In this document: in pieces, positions 33,927 through 45,530 of the stretch
How positions within the stretch are numbered: position 1 is the stretch's first letter
Layout: each line of letters begins with the position of its first letter
Source: Saccharomycopsis fibuligera x Saccharomycopsis cf. fibuligera
Lineage: Eukaryota > Ascomycota > Saccharomycetes > Ascoideales > Saccharomycopsidaceae
Direction of reading: 5' to 3'
Assembly: GCA_001936135.1 (NCBI GenBank)
Contig: CP012814.1
Location: forward strand, 930,001 to 994,000
DNA length: 64,000 nt
The notes under the pieces: generated by a model
What the model was told of the DNA's origin: nothing
The model's database searches: none
What the model saw: only the letters and a program-made list of their open reading frames with translations
Position numbers and translations under genes: made by a program

Positions 33927-36387
33927 ATTTATTAAAAATCAGTAAGTTTAAAGATGTTATTATCGATTGAGACTTTTCATTATGCAGAAAGTTCTTTGTC
34001 CAGAGGTGGATTGTGTCTCTATTTATATTCGGAAAAATGTTTATTAACATAGGGTGCCTCGTTGATGACAATAAAAATGACCAATAAACGGCATTTTCAA
34101 CCCTCAAGGGTTAATCCGTGCTGCTACCATTTACAAGGCGGGTATTGAAAGATGAAAAGTGTTGATATCATTGATGCAACATGAACAGCTCAAAGTAAAA
34201 AGAATATTGTTTAATATGCATGATGGATCGACGTGCGCATCAACAAACAAAACAATATGCAAAGTCATGTCGCACAGCACAAAAATGGAGAAACAGGACA
34301 CACTAAAGCGCCTAACCTAATTTAGTTTCACAGCGAAACAAAAAAATGGTTTCAGACTAGCAAATGCTAAACATTGGCTGAATATACGGGCCGTATAAAC
34401 TCACTTCTACACAAGAATGTTTGGCCTTTATATATGAGTGAAAATCCATGTTTTAAGCACCTATTTACAAAAATGACGACTTTATAGAACAAAGTCACTA
34501 TTTAAGCTATAATATTACAACCGTCTAGATTCCGCGTTGTTTTTGTTCTGCCACCTGGGACCATTTGATGTTCTTTATTTGCTTCCCTGCAGACTGACTA
34601 AATCTCTCAAAATTGCTGGAGAAACTCGAGTGCACAAATATCAAAATAATAATTTGATTTAATCCGAACACAAAGTAGAGTGCATGCGTCTACGCTACCT
34701 ACTAACACGTTTACCTGCAGTAGTGTTTCCTTGGGCAAATTTGTGATTTTATTTTCAGCTCTTCAGCCCTGTGGTAAAGCAACTTCCATTTGTCTTTTAT
34801 CAACATCAATTGTCACAGTTATGGAGGTACTTTTCTGATTTTTGCACTTACGTCTTCAAAAGGAGTACTTCGAGGCCCTAGAATATTGAACAACTAAAAA
34901 TGGCCGAGAAGATCAGAATCAAGTTGTTCAAACAACAGACAGAATTTCAAGATTTGCTGCTGCAACTAATTTACTGTTTTCCCCGGCTGGCCCTAGTTCA
35001 TTACCATTTTTGTAAATCAGCAAGGCCCTTTCCGTTTTGCCTCTAAGTATGGCATTTTCCACAAATTGTAGTAATCTCAATGAGGGGAGAAATTGGTGCT
35101 CATGATAAGTAGTTGGGGCAGCTGCCATTGGTTCTTTAGACTTCGAAAATCTTCCAATTAAGGTTAGCTCGAAGCATTGACATCAAGAACGCGCTCTTCA
35201 TTTGCCGCCCTGCTTGAAACTTAAGGTAAAAAGACCTCCTGCCATATTGCTTCAATCAAAATCACTCAAAATTTATTGCAGAGACAACATACTTGATGAA
35301 TAAAAACACTGTTGAATCTCCCCATATATCAACAAGTTCCACCTAGTAGCCTGACGGAATCTCAAAAAGTACCATCTTGCGGATAAGGTATCCCACAAGA
35401 GTAAGCGTAACCTCTAGGGGTGAGCGCTATCAGGTACTAGCGTGTCTTTTAGTATTGGTGATCGTAGACCCGAGGTCACAAACTTTATGAAAGGAAGGCA
35501 TGTATTCAGCTGCTGCAAAAGCAAATGCAGGCCCGAATTAAGTAAATACATAATCAGGAGCAAATAGTGATCATCGGAATAAATAGTCAACCATTAGATC
35601 TTTTAACGGCTTAAAATATAAATTTTTAGGAAAAATACATACAAATTTACCTCATATTCCAGTCATACTTTTGCCAGATTAGTCATATTTGCCATTTAGC
35701 ACCCTGCGTGTCGGTGATCTGTCCTCTACATGATTTGCCAATGTTGTGAATGTTTTCCTTTCTTCCTAGGGCTGACCCTCATAGACTCAATAGCTTTTAC
35801 CCCTTTTTGCTCAACCCACTGGCTGTGGCCAATCATAAGTTGGAAAAACATTTAACAGAACTTGTTGTGAGTAAAAAGAGCAATTTGGTAAATAAAAATG
35901 ACATTTACCTTCCCCACTTTCCGTAAATTTGCATGCAATATATGACCTGCGTTAGTATCTGCTGCAACAACCTTTAAAATCATTTATAGTCAGATCATAT
36001 ACGAGGAAACTGAGGGTTAATGTCAAGCATTGTAATAAAACAAAGAACGGAAAAAGCGTTATTATCCTGATTGTTCATATTCGGATTAATAGTGATTTTT
36101 TTTGAAGCATATTTAATTTCCGTTGTTCCAAATGCTTTTTTATCCGCCTACCATTTTAATAATATTATAACTCTACATTTTTGATTACGCCCAAATTAAA
36201 TTAAAACAGTAAGTTTATTATGATATTTGCACCGTAGTTTCAATGACTTTAGATGCATGGGTGTCTTTAACTGAATAAATGTATGCAAAGTAATTAGAAA
36301 AAGAAAAAATAATATTTGAGCATAGCCTAGAAAACAAAAAAAAAAAACAAAAAAAGAAAAAAAAAAAAAAAAAGCACACAAATTAAT
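33927..36387. other. Intergenic region between ALP1 and the siderophore transporter
   Basis: About 2.4 kb. The part next to 33926 is the ALP1 promoter; the part next to 36388 is the transporter 3' region with a 17-A run at 36357-36373. The short frame at 34928-35128 has no recognised domain. Nothing else identified. Confidence 0.5.
34020..34027 (-). promoter_or_regulatory. TATA box of ALP1
   Basis: The sequence TATAAATA on the minus strand, 94-101 bp upstream of the ALP1 ATG, in a position usual for a strongly regulated yeast gene. Confidence 0.6.
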
Positions 36388-38271
36388 TTAATTCAATGGC
36401 CTGTTAAAAAAGTCAGCAAGTTTATCGTACCACGTCTTAGGAGTACCGTCTTCTCTATTTTTGTAATCTTCAACTTGTTCACCTTCCACACAGTTTTGTT
36501 GATCACCAAGATAGAAGTTAGTTTGAAGAAGAGACCCAATAATCATGATACTACTAAGAGCACAAGCAGCTGTGAAAAGTTTATAACAAACTTCATTGTA
36601 AGCTTTAATGGCTCCAAGTCTATTTTCGGAACCCCAAGGCTCAGCTTTAATAAGACTGACATCTTCGAAAAAACTGGCAGCTTTTGTTGCATCTGGAACG
36701 TATTTGTTAAGAGCGTTTGGCAATTGAGCACTCCAAATGGCAGCAGTGATGGCTGTACCAATAGCAGCACCAATGTTGGAGTATAACGACAAAATTGAAA
36801 TGGTGCTAGCCATATCTTGATGAGGCACTGCTGCTTGTGCAGCAACGCTAGTACCAACAACCGCAAAAGCATCTCCAAAACCTTCCAAGACGACAGCAGC
36901 AGTCAAGATATTGACACTAGCGCCGTCTTTAGTGGCCTTGACAGCCAAGCCCATACCAATGATTTTGATGCAACAGCCAGCAACTTGGAACGCTTTGTAA
37001 CGATGGAAAATTCTAAAAACGACACCAGCAACAACACCAAAGAAACACAATCCCATGGTCAATGTGTTGCTAAAGTAGACCCAATCTTGAGTTGACAAGT
37101 TCAAGACAACCATTGTATATGATGAGAAATATAGAATTCTGAAGTAGCCACCAAGCATGTACATAACATCAATGATAACACAACTGATGAATGTCCTATT
37201 AGTCAATGTTCTTTTTGGCAAAGATGGGAATGGGGAGAACCAGATTTCATAAATAATATAGGCAATGAGTAACACACCACCGACAACCATCATTGCAATC
37301 ATTGAAGGATTATTCCAACCATTGTCTGCATAACCGTATAAGGAAAATGGAAGCAACAACAAGGAGAAAGCGAAACCCACAAGAATCAAACCAAATGCAT
37401 CGATCTCAATCATTGCTTCTTTGATCAAACTATACCAGACTTTCCATGACTTTTCTGTTGCCTTTTGAACTTCCAATTTCTTCTTGTAAAATGGATCATT
37501 CATAAACAAATTCTGGCCAGTTTTGTTGGCACGATGGTCCAACCAGAACATCACAGCTATTGCAGGGGCTAAAGCTACTGGAGTAATGATGGTGAACATA
37601 CCATAACCCCACCTCCAGTTAGAACCGACAATATTTTCAACAATATAACCAGAGACCCAGGTTGTAACAAGATACGGAACTGACAACATTGAGCTCATGA
37701 GGCCTCTCCATTTAAGTGGTGTTAAATCAGCAACAAGAATATCATTCATCAAAGCTAAACCGGAAGAGCCCAATGCAATGAAGACACTACCAATAACATA
37801 AGCCGCGATGGTAGGAGAACAAGCAACTATAATGAAACCCAAAACATACAAAATTAAAGAAATCAAATATGTGTAAGGTCTAGAGGTGAAATCAGCAACT
37901 TTAGAAAAAAAAGGTTTGCAAATAGATGTCATGATAGAAGTGGCAATTTGCAAAGTAGATAACATGGAGTGACGATTAAAATCTGAGGTAGCATAAGGTT
38001 GGTAGTTGTAAGTGGTCGAAGAATCCAACGCAAACATCCAAGCAGTCAAGAAAATAGAACCAGCAAGAATCCATACATATTTTCTGTTTAAAGATTCTTT
38101 AACATTCTCAATTCTTGTGACCCCTCTGGTCTTTACGAGAGGCCCGTCACTGCCAACTAACGTTTCTGAAGTTTCAATTTTTTTTTCATAATCTTTATCC
38201 AAAGGGCTCTTTCCTTCATAGTTGTTAAAGGAAGAGTCACGACCCACTGCTGGTTTTTCGGCACTAGACAT
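36388..38271 (-). CDS. SIT1: Siderophore-iron transporter of the SIT1/ARN family (MFS)
   Basis: A 627-residue major-facilitator protein expected to import ferric siderophore complexes by proton symport. A hydrophilic N-terminus of about 65 residues ends in TRGVTRIENVKESLNRKY, the typical lead-in of the ARN/SIT family. About 14 membrane segments follow, starting at YVWILAGSIFLTAWMFALDSSTT. Family motifs include YNYQPYATSDF, KVADFTSRPYTYLISL after the second segments, and LTPLKWRGLMSSMLSVPYLV. The C-terminal cytoplasmic tail (NREDGTPKTWYDKLADFF) is also typical. Length fits the family (about 600-640). Which siderophore it takes cannot be told. In other yeasts such genes are iron-repressed; I did not find a convincing GATA-type iron site in the upstream sequence. 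The assignment to family is firm; orthology to one particular Arn member is not. Confidence 0.87.
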   Translation of the reverse strand: MSSAEKPAVGRDSSFNNYEGKSPLDKDYEKKIETSETLVGSDGPLVKTRGVTRIENVKESLNRKYVWILAGSIFLTAWMFALDSSTTYNYQPYATSDFNRHSMLSTLQIATSIMTSICKPFFSKVADFTSRPYTYLISLILYVLGFIIVACSPTIAAYVIGSVFIALGSSGLALMNDILVADLTPLKWRGLMSSMLSVPYLVTTWVSGYIVENIVGSNWRWGYGMFTIITPVALAPAIAVMFWLDHRANKTGQNLFMNDPFYKKKLEVQKATEKSWKVWYSLIKEAMIEIDAFGLILVGFAFSLLLLPFSLYGYADNGWNNPSMIAMMVVGGVLLIAYIIYEIWFSPFPSLPKRTLTNRTFISCVIIDVMYMLGGYFRILYFSSYTMVVLNLSTQDWVYFSNTLTMGLCFFGVVAGVVFRIFHRYKAFQVAGCCIKIIGMGLAVKATKDGASVNILTAAVVLEGFGDAFAVVGTSVAAQAAVPHQDMASTISILSLYSNIGAAIGTAITAAIWSAQLPNALNKYVPDATKAASFFEDVSLIKAEPWGSENRLGAIKAYNEVCYKLFTAACALSSIMIIGSLLQTNFYLGDQQNCVEGEQVEDYKNREDGTPKTWYDKLADFFNRPLN

Positions 38272-39366
38272 TGTTGTAACTTTATGCTATGCAAAATCAA
38301 CTTTTGTTTATTTTTTGAATAGAGATGTGGGTTATCTTCTAAGAACAAAAATAAAATTAAAAGAGAAAAATAAAAAACAACATTTTGAAGCAGATTCAAA
38401 GAGTATTTATTGAACCCCGTTTTTGAAAAAAACTTTACGTCTCTAATCTCTCTCATAAATCGGAGCACTTGAAGCACATAATTCTAAATATGTTTTTCTT
38501 TTTATTAAGTTACTTTTCCCAAAACAGGGTACAACGAAACGCATCATTGCCCAATTACTGTGCACTAACCTGCGGTCTTGACTTAGTGTACAAAGAAAAA
38601 TAACATAAAAAAAAAGGCAGAAAAACAAAACATGCATTCAATAACACATGTTTTCATGCGGCTAAACCCAAAGAACTAATGAAAAATACTGACGCACGAC
38701 TTGATCAGTTAATTTGGTGCAAACAATCTGGTCGCTCTTCTATAATTGGCGAAATAAAATTACTGTTGGGGTGCGAGTTAAAAAAAACGTTGAATTTTGA
38801 TGACGTCGCTGCCAAAGATTGCAGAGCAGTGCATTTTGACCGCATATTATCTTTATTAAAGGAAAAAACGGTTTTATTCCCTAGTTAAAAATTATACGAA
38901 GTTTAAATATTGAGGATTATTAGACTTTTTGAGGCATCTTGAAAGCATGTAAAAAAAAAAAAAAAATTTTTTCTCTCTTTTTTTTGGAGAGCTTGTCAGC
39001 GAAGCTTAGTAACAGTCGCCACTGACTATTGGGAAAGCAAATTGAACGAAAAGATGGACGCTTCAAAATCAAGGAGCAAAAAAAGGAACAGAAAAAAAAA
39101 GAAATGTACTAAATTCCTAAAACCTACTTTTTCTGTGTCGCAGATCTGGCAGGGCTGTTACCTAAGTAATTGCTGTTTAGCAATATATTATGACGGTGAA
39201 CTTAAGTGTCAACTACAGACTCTTTTTCTCTAAACTTTAAAAATCAATTAGATTCAAAAACAGATGGTACGTTAAATAAAAAATTAACTTGATTTTGCAG
39301 CAACTTAGCTATTGCTGCCACAGCTCATGACTTTGACAATTTTAAGTTATGGTTCTGCAGTTACGA

Positions 39367-39450
39367 TAAAATAAACCCACAAAAAAATTTTTGATAAAAA
39401 AAATTTTTTTTTATTGATATTTTTTTTTTTTTATTTGTGGGTTTATTTTA
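39367..39450. repeat. 17-bp inverted repeat around an AT-only core
   Basis: Arms 39367-39383 (taaaataaacccacaaa) and 39434-39450 are perfect reverse complements, extending one more base pair outward. The roughly 50-bp centre is almost purely A/T and itself partly self-complementary. It can form a hairpin. No target-site duplication or transposase is visible. Confidence 0.85.
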
Positions 39451-40927
39451 TTTTCGTCTGTTATGAAAATACTTCCAACACATTATACTCAGGAGGTAAA
39501 ATACAACTATTTGCTAAGTGAAGGCATGCATGAATTTCCCTTTTTTTTTTTTTTTTTTCCACTCATAACAGATTATCTAGATTACCAGTGGAGTTTTTTG
39601 CCGAAACTTAAGCTTTGGCACTACTGTGCTGCAAAGCAAGTCTTTAGTTTTCCACCGCAAATACAGATTTTGTTGTTAAGATGATTTAGATAAGGATACC
39701 TATTGACTATTATTCAAGTAGAAAAAAAGGCAGCTGTAAGCTATCCCATCCAATACTTTTTTCCTATTTTGCACCTCTAACTCGCTTTCATTTATTCGCA
39801 ATAAAGTCTACCATTTACCTGTGATTAATGTTTCGCAAAAGCATTGACTGCTTTGAATTTTACGCTATCCTGTGCATTTTCAAAATAAACATCTCTCATG
39901 TTTTAGTAAAACAATTGCTCAACTCTCAAAAGTTGAATGTTCAAATCGTTTGATAGCCAAGAAAATGGTAATTAATTAGCATGCAAAGTACATGTGCATC
40001 TCTGTATGCGCAAGCTAATGTATGTTGTGGCACTAATGCATATGAATACGTTGAGCCATTTATTTACGCGCAAACTGGAAACAAATATTCAAATTTGGTT
40101 AATCTCCGACAGCAAAAAAATCATAATCAGTATAAGCTCTTCGTCTTTTTCAAAGGTGATCAAAAAGCTGATCTACGCACTTTCTGTAAATAGAAATCCC
40201 TAATGGTAGAACTAAGCTTAATTTCAGGTAGAAGTCCGGTAATGAAATCAAAGGTCCCCTAATGTAACAATTGCAAGTTCTTGGCATCTTTATGGATAGC
40301 CGCTTAAAGGAATTTTTCCTTTGCTGCTGGGCGTATCTATAACTGCACTACAAAAAAAAAAAATTTTTTTTTTTCTTTATCTGTAAAATCTTTGGGTTGA
40401 GAAAATATGAAGAAGAGAAAACACGATTGCGTTATTGAGATCGCATACTTGTTTCTCGGAGTTCTAAAAAAAAACATTTTGTCCACACATATTCTGACTT
40501 TGTTTCTTTAATTTTTTTTTTTTTTATATATAATTCCTGCTCTATAATTTTTTTATTTGGACCATAAAATTGAAGTATCTTTTCGGTCTGCTGTCTGCAG
40601 CTCGCTTAATTCTCTGAATTGATGCTTGCATGTCTTCCACTTGTTATTTGTGGTTTTACTTGTTTGATTATTTTTTTGAATTCTATTCATTTTTTCTTCT
40701 CCGGTATTAACCCTTTCAGAAAACTCATCTACTATAAAGAAACTCAGAAAAAATAAAGGAACAATCTAATGGGTGAATTCCAACCTTGTAGAGCCTGATG
40801 TAAAGAAAGTTGCCTTTAGAGGCATTATTAATGTATAATTCAACTACCACAGCACATTGTACAGTTTCTTCCGAAAATTTGCGTGTCTTGCTAAGCCGAT
40901 TTATACGGCATTTGACTAATCCACACC

Positions 40928-41071
40928 ACTTTTGACGGAAACGCTTTTGACAGAAACACTTTTGACAGAAACACTTTTGACAGAAACACTTTTGACAGAA
41001 ACACTTTTGACAGAAACACTTTTGACAGAAACACTTTTGACAGAAACACTTTTGACAGAAACACTTTCTCC
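40928..41071. repeat. 15-bp minisatellite, nine copies plus a partial copy
   Basis: Unit acttttgacagaaac repeated nine times head-to-tail (40928-41062), with one change in unit 1 and one in unit 2 and the rest identical, then a partial copy. Because the unit is a multiple of three, one minus-strand frame stays open and would read as a five-residue repeat; this is a by-product rather than a gene. There are no unique spacers, so it is not CRISPR-like. Confidence 0.95.
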
Positions 41072-41818
41072 ATTTAAAAATACAATCTCAGAAAGAAATT
41101 TTATAGCGTGATGCCGTGAGAGTTAAGGAAAAAGGGCAAGAAATATAAAAAAGAAATTTGCTGATAATAGTTTCAAGCTTTCACAGTAAGTAACTCCGTG
41201 AGAAATTGCATTCTACTTTAAGTATGTGTTTCAACTGCCTACTTGTATGAAGACGATTAGTACTAAGCTGTCTTTTATTCTATTTTCTATGTTTTTGCGA
41301 AAGCATAGGTCTGCCAACATGTAGACACGCAGTTTTCCCTAAATATGTACTCAAATTGACTAAAAGCAAGCCAGTATTCACCCCTATTACAAAAATACCT
41401 CAAATATATCACAGTAAACAGTTCACGTTTAAATCATTTTATGGCTATGGCATTGCTAGCTGGCTGTTCAGCTCACAGCCCTGCTTGCTATCAGTTGACT
41501 TTGTGCTTGTATTTTGTGTTTTGTTTGTGGCTTGTTTATTTTATTGCAATTGCGTAGGGAAACCCGGCCTTGCGGACCGACTCCTCCTCCCCCCACAAAA
41601 ATCCGCCTCCGCTGCCCGCAACCGTGCGGGTCTTTTAGAGGAGTGGGATTGCTGGGCCCTGAAGTCTTGCGATGATGCGATAATAATTTATATCCTCACA
41701 AAGATACCCTCAGAGAATATATAAAAGGTCAATTTATCTCTAATTTGAATCTGAACATAATCTCAAGTGGTTCAACACATTCAATACACACACAATAAAT
41801 ACCGACTGATTATCCATA

Positions 41819-42319
41819 ATGTCCGCTAGAAGACCAGTACAAATCTCCGAATTCAAAATCACCATCAAGGAAGTCTCTGACGATGAGCTTCTTCACTTGC
41901 GCAAGGAAATCACCAACACTATCAACAAGCTCAATGAGTCCATCTTGTTGATGTTCAAAGAAAAACAGCTCATTACTAAAACGTATCGCCAATCGAACCC
42001 TGCATTTCAAACTGATGAAACTATTTTGAACGAGGATGATGATGCCACTACCGAATACAAGGGTGACATCAAATTATATGAAGAATCAATCCAGGAAAAC
42101 AAAATTGTATTGAGAAATAATTACGAACGATACAATGCCTTGGGCGAAGAGATATCTAATCGTAACCTTGAGTTGAAAGATGCTGGAGTTGAAATTTATT
42201 CTTTGCAAGAGTTGGCCCAAAAAGTCAAGTTGGAAAACGAAAATTTCTCGGAGTTGAAAAACAAAGATTATGAGATCTTTGAGATTAATGAAAGTCAGAT
42301 AAATGGTGCTTACATTTGA
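41819..42319 (+). CDS. TMA17: Proteasome-assembly stress chaperone Tma17/Adc17
   Basis: A 166-residue acidic, largely helical protein. The N-terminal RRPVQISEFK and the region GDIKLYEESIQENKIVLRNN match the diagnostic parts of budding-yeast Tma17 (about 150 residues, with RRPIQIEEFK and a similar LYKDSVRENEIVL segment, as I recall). Tma17/Adc17 binds the Rpt6 ATPase and helps assemble the proteasome base when proteasome demand rises. Predicted coiled coil spans much of residues 20-150. Upstream I did not see a clear Rpn4 (GGTGGCAAA) site. It is a single exon with a clean ATG, convergent with the perilipin-like gene 3.2 kb away. Confidence 0.82.
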   Translation: MSARRPVQISEFKITIKEVSDDELLHLRKEITNTINKLNESILLMFKEKQLITKTYRQSNPAFQTDETILNEDDDATTEYKGDIKLYEESIQENKIVLRNNYERYNALGEEISNRNLELKDAGVEIYSLQELAQKVKLENENFSELKNKDYEIFEINESQINGAYI

Positions 42320-43326
42320 ATTTGTTACGCTTTGCTTCAATGGGTGCTCACAAAAACGTCTGACTGTCCGCTTAGCTCTTTTATGACTTATGTGTTTATT
42401 TTTTATTGAATTGGGTTCTCAATGTTAACGCTTTTTTTTATGCTTCTTTATCTTTTTATATCTTATCCGCTATGTATTCTGCTATGACTTTGTGAACTAA
42501 AAAGTGCCAATTAGAATGTATTTGTTTTTTTTTTTAGGAAAATTCTGCTGCTTTTATTTTCTACTCGTTTTCTTGACTGTCAATGAGTAATAGATAGTTT
42601 TTGTAAACATGAATTACAATATTTTTTCTTAGCTCAACATTTTTATGTTAGCTATTTTCTGTTGGAATTTCTTACAATAGTGACTGTAATAAAGTATGTA
42701 ATGCAGCAATGAACTATTTAAGTAATAAGATGACGTTGACCCAAATAATTAAATTGTAATACTAACAATGAGAACTCTTATATAAGCTACTGGACCAAAG
42801 ATTGGAGCCTAATAGCTTTGGTAAATTTGATGTGTTTGAGGTTTTCACAGAAATATATACAAAAGAGTATTGCCTTCCAACACTGTGAAGCCTCCTAAAC
42901 TAAAATGGTTTACCAATCTTATATCTTGGCTCCATATAAAAATCTGTTTGCTTTTCTATAAAGAACTACGAGTATCTTTTTGACTAAACTACATTATTAT
43001 ATTATATAAACATATAGTATAATATTGCATTGGGACCATGTAATCTCAGTACACAACTCTCGAGGCTCTGTCCCGTTTCGCCCTGTAGCTGCCTTCATGT
43101 TGTTTATGCTAGTGTGGTACGAATTTCTATGACCCATTTATATGCAACTGATACTACAAGACTTTAATAACCCAAATAAGTTTTAACCTTTTACCCACCA
43201 GTAGATATTTGTAGCCCCACTAGAAAACACCAGAAAGAAGGAGGCATTTGATGATATAGTGAAGTAAATGTGGATCTTATGCAAATATTGCATGAAGCGG
43301 CATACGAAGAAAACAAAAAAGAATAA

Positions 43327-43356
43327 AAAATAAAATAAAATAAAATAAAATAAAAT
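43327..43356. repeat. AAAAT microsatellite, six copies
   Basis: Six perfect AAAAT units, the same unit as the large array at 10726-10835. Confidence 0.9.
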
Positions 43357-44166
43357 TCATTTATATTTTTATGGTATAGCGGGTATCATTGGTTTCGATG
43401 CTAATCTAGTGCTTAACTAGTGCTTAATATGCGCCCAGTTCAAGGTCCACACAGTTATCATGAAAGTAGAAGCAAAGCAGCCTTATTAGAGTTCTTTCAC
43501 AAGCGAGCCCACTTCTTTAGAACATGATCTTGGTTTTACCAAGTTCCGACTTCCAACTCTGATTTGGGCGTTCAAGCAAAAGAGCTTAAGATTTTTACGA
43601 TATAGATTGGGACAATATTGGGATTTCTACATTGGGTCCTGTTTAGTATGGCGCGTGCAAACATTACTGTTGTACAATAGGTATGGAATGCGAGTATATT
43701 ATTATTGCTAAAGGCATTGGGTATTATTTGTGAAAAGTGTACATGATTTGAGAGATTTTGAAACAACAGGCGATAAGTATTCCATCTATATAGCACACTC
43801 AATTGTCGCTGACGTATCTTGCAGAGCCACAAATATATTTATCAAACCACTGTAATTTACACTTTCCTGAACAAGCATCATGCTTCTTTTTGCCTAATTA
43901 AATAAGACGGAAGGATTATTTCAAGACTTGATGGCCATATCTCACCTTAACTTAACTGATCTATTTATTTAATCTGATCTTAGCTGGTCTTATTTTTTTC
44001 TCTAACCCTCTAAAAACAAGGCTAGAGCAACGTCTATCTTGCTTGTATATGCACACATTGATTGATAACTTTTTCACCATATACGTTAATATCCAATGAA
44101 TATATGGTACTGATCCAGTATTGTAGCGACGAATTTAATTGGCCCGGTCCTTATAAGGAGGATTTC

Positions 44167-44209
44167 GCCCCACATGTGCCCCACCTTTGGCCCCACGGGG
44201 CGGCCCCCT
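44167..44209. promoter_or_regulatory. GC-rich cluster with three GCCCCAC motifs and a CCCCT element
   Basis: GCCCCAC occurs at 44167-44173, 44178-44184 and 44190-44196, spaced 11-12 bp (about one helical turn), followed by a GC-rich near-palindrome and CCCCT. CCCCAC fits the known Mig1-type zinc-finger consensus and CCCCT the stress-response element. It stands out in an AT-rich spacer and is not upstream of any gene I can identify. Confidence 0.4.
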
Positions 44210-45227
44210 AAATGCGAGGTTAACTTTATCAGCTTTGTTCTACATTTAACATTATGTGCAGTGAAACCAAAAGAAAGGTTTGTATCAAAATTGTTCGCAA
44301 GCTTGCAAGATTTGAATTATAGGATGCTAGGTTGCTATTCCCCTGGACCATGACTATCAACTTTCTCTAGCTTGGCATAGATAGCTAGCCGAGGAAGAGA
44401 AAACCTGCTGCGAGTAAGAACAAACTCCAAGCCAAGCCCATCCAAGCCAAGCCAAGGCGAACGGTAAGCAAAGTCAAGTGCTTTGGAAATTTCTAGAACA
44501 CCCGCGTTTGCACAGTTGAAGTAATTTGTGGTTTCATTGCTGTGGTGTTTTGGCTGAATGAAACTTTGGTTGATGAACACAAAGAAGATGATGATAATAA
44601 AAGCGTCAATATAACTCATTGTGATATTTTGTGTCGTATTCGATTTTGTTTTTTCGAGGTTAATTATCATAGACACTTTTTTCTTTTTATTTGAGAAAAC
44701 TTTAATACCGGCCATCAAAAAATAAACACTATACGCCCATACCGCAAGTCAATTTGAACAAGATTCAGGGGCAGCTGTAGTTTTGCAAGCACACAAGCAT
44801 AACACAGCTGTAGTTAATAACTGTGTTTCGGCTTTGGCTACTCCAGCAATGCGTTATTTGCATGTTACAAGTGGGCAGAATTTAGACCTTTTTAGAAATC
44901 TGTATTATTACCAGCAGAGGTAAGGTCACAAAGAAGTTCGACTGTAGGAAAGTTCTAAAAAGTTATGATATTAATACAATGATCTGCAAGGTAAACCAAA
45001 GCCATAGGCATGACTGCAAACTACAATTTGTAATGACATATCATCATTGTTATACATTTTATTCAAAAAGCAGTAGTAGTTATAGTAATATAATATATGT
45101 GTTAGAATGTTATGTATAGATACAAAGACAGTGACAAGTCAGAAAATGACAAAAAAAAACTAAAAAATTAAAACAAACACAACACACAATGAAACACCAA
45201 AAATTAGAAAAATATATGTATATAAAT

Positions 45228-45262
<35 letters not shown>

Positions 45263-45530
45263 GAATAAATTGACCAATAACAACCATCATGCTTCATTGC
45301 CTGCCCATTCTAGACTTCGCATCAAACTAAACTTACACCATCAAGGAAACCAGTATAAAATGAAAAACATAAAAAAATAATAACACGCTTTTAAAGTTTT
45401 GCTGGAAGAGGGAAAAAAAACTAAGTTTTTTCTAAAGTAGGTACCTTGTTCTGGATAATTCCACACCTGTATTTGCCAAGTAACTTCAAAAAATTTAAAG
45501 ATAATTAAAATTAACTCATACCGAAAAAGA

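Larger units (their letters stand above)
38272..41818. other. Gene-poor region between SIT1 and TMA17
   Basis: A 3.5-kb divergent spacer. It contains A16T6 at 38951, an inverted repeat with an AT-rich core (39367-39450), an 18-T run (39541-39558), A12T11 at about 40352-40374 and a 15-bp minisatellite (40928-41071). Small open frames at 38679-38888 and 39042-39233 start with ATG but match nothing I know. The outer ends are the promoters of SIT1 and TMA17. Confidence 0.5.
42320..45530. other. Long spacer between convergent TMA17 and perilipin-like genes
   Basis: 3.2 kb between two 3' ends, which is unusually long for convergent yeast genes. It contains an AAAAT array (43327-43356), a GC-rich motif cluster (44167-44209), a cluster of cttgg/ccaag repeats at about 44430-44460 and a 32-A run (45229-45260). 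The open frame at 44335-44718 begins with TTG and has one hydrophobic segment but no family match. No gene is called. Confidence 0.5.

Noticed and set aside
34696-34716. TACTAAC plus CAG resembling an intron 3' end
   Set aside because: No matching donor upstream and no open exon downstream.
38679-38888. 69-codon ATG open frame upstream of SIT1
   Set aside because: Composition is protein-like but no relative is recognised and the length is within chance; left out for lack of support.
40928-41071. Possible CRISPR-like array
   Set aside because: Units are directly adjacent with no unique spacers, and the organism is a eukaryote; it is a minisatellite.
40891-41073. Open frame on the minus strand encoding a five-residue repeat
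   Set aside because: It exists only because the 15-bp minisatellite is a multiple of three; no non-repeat protein around it.
44335-44718. 127-codon minus-strand frame with a hydrophobic segment
   Set aside because: Starts at TTG, no family match, hydrophobic part from AT-rich codons, C-terminal half from a cttgg-type repeat. A tiny secreted protein from the ATG at 44619 cannot be excluded.
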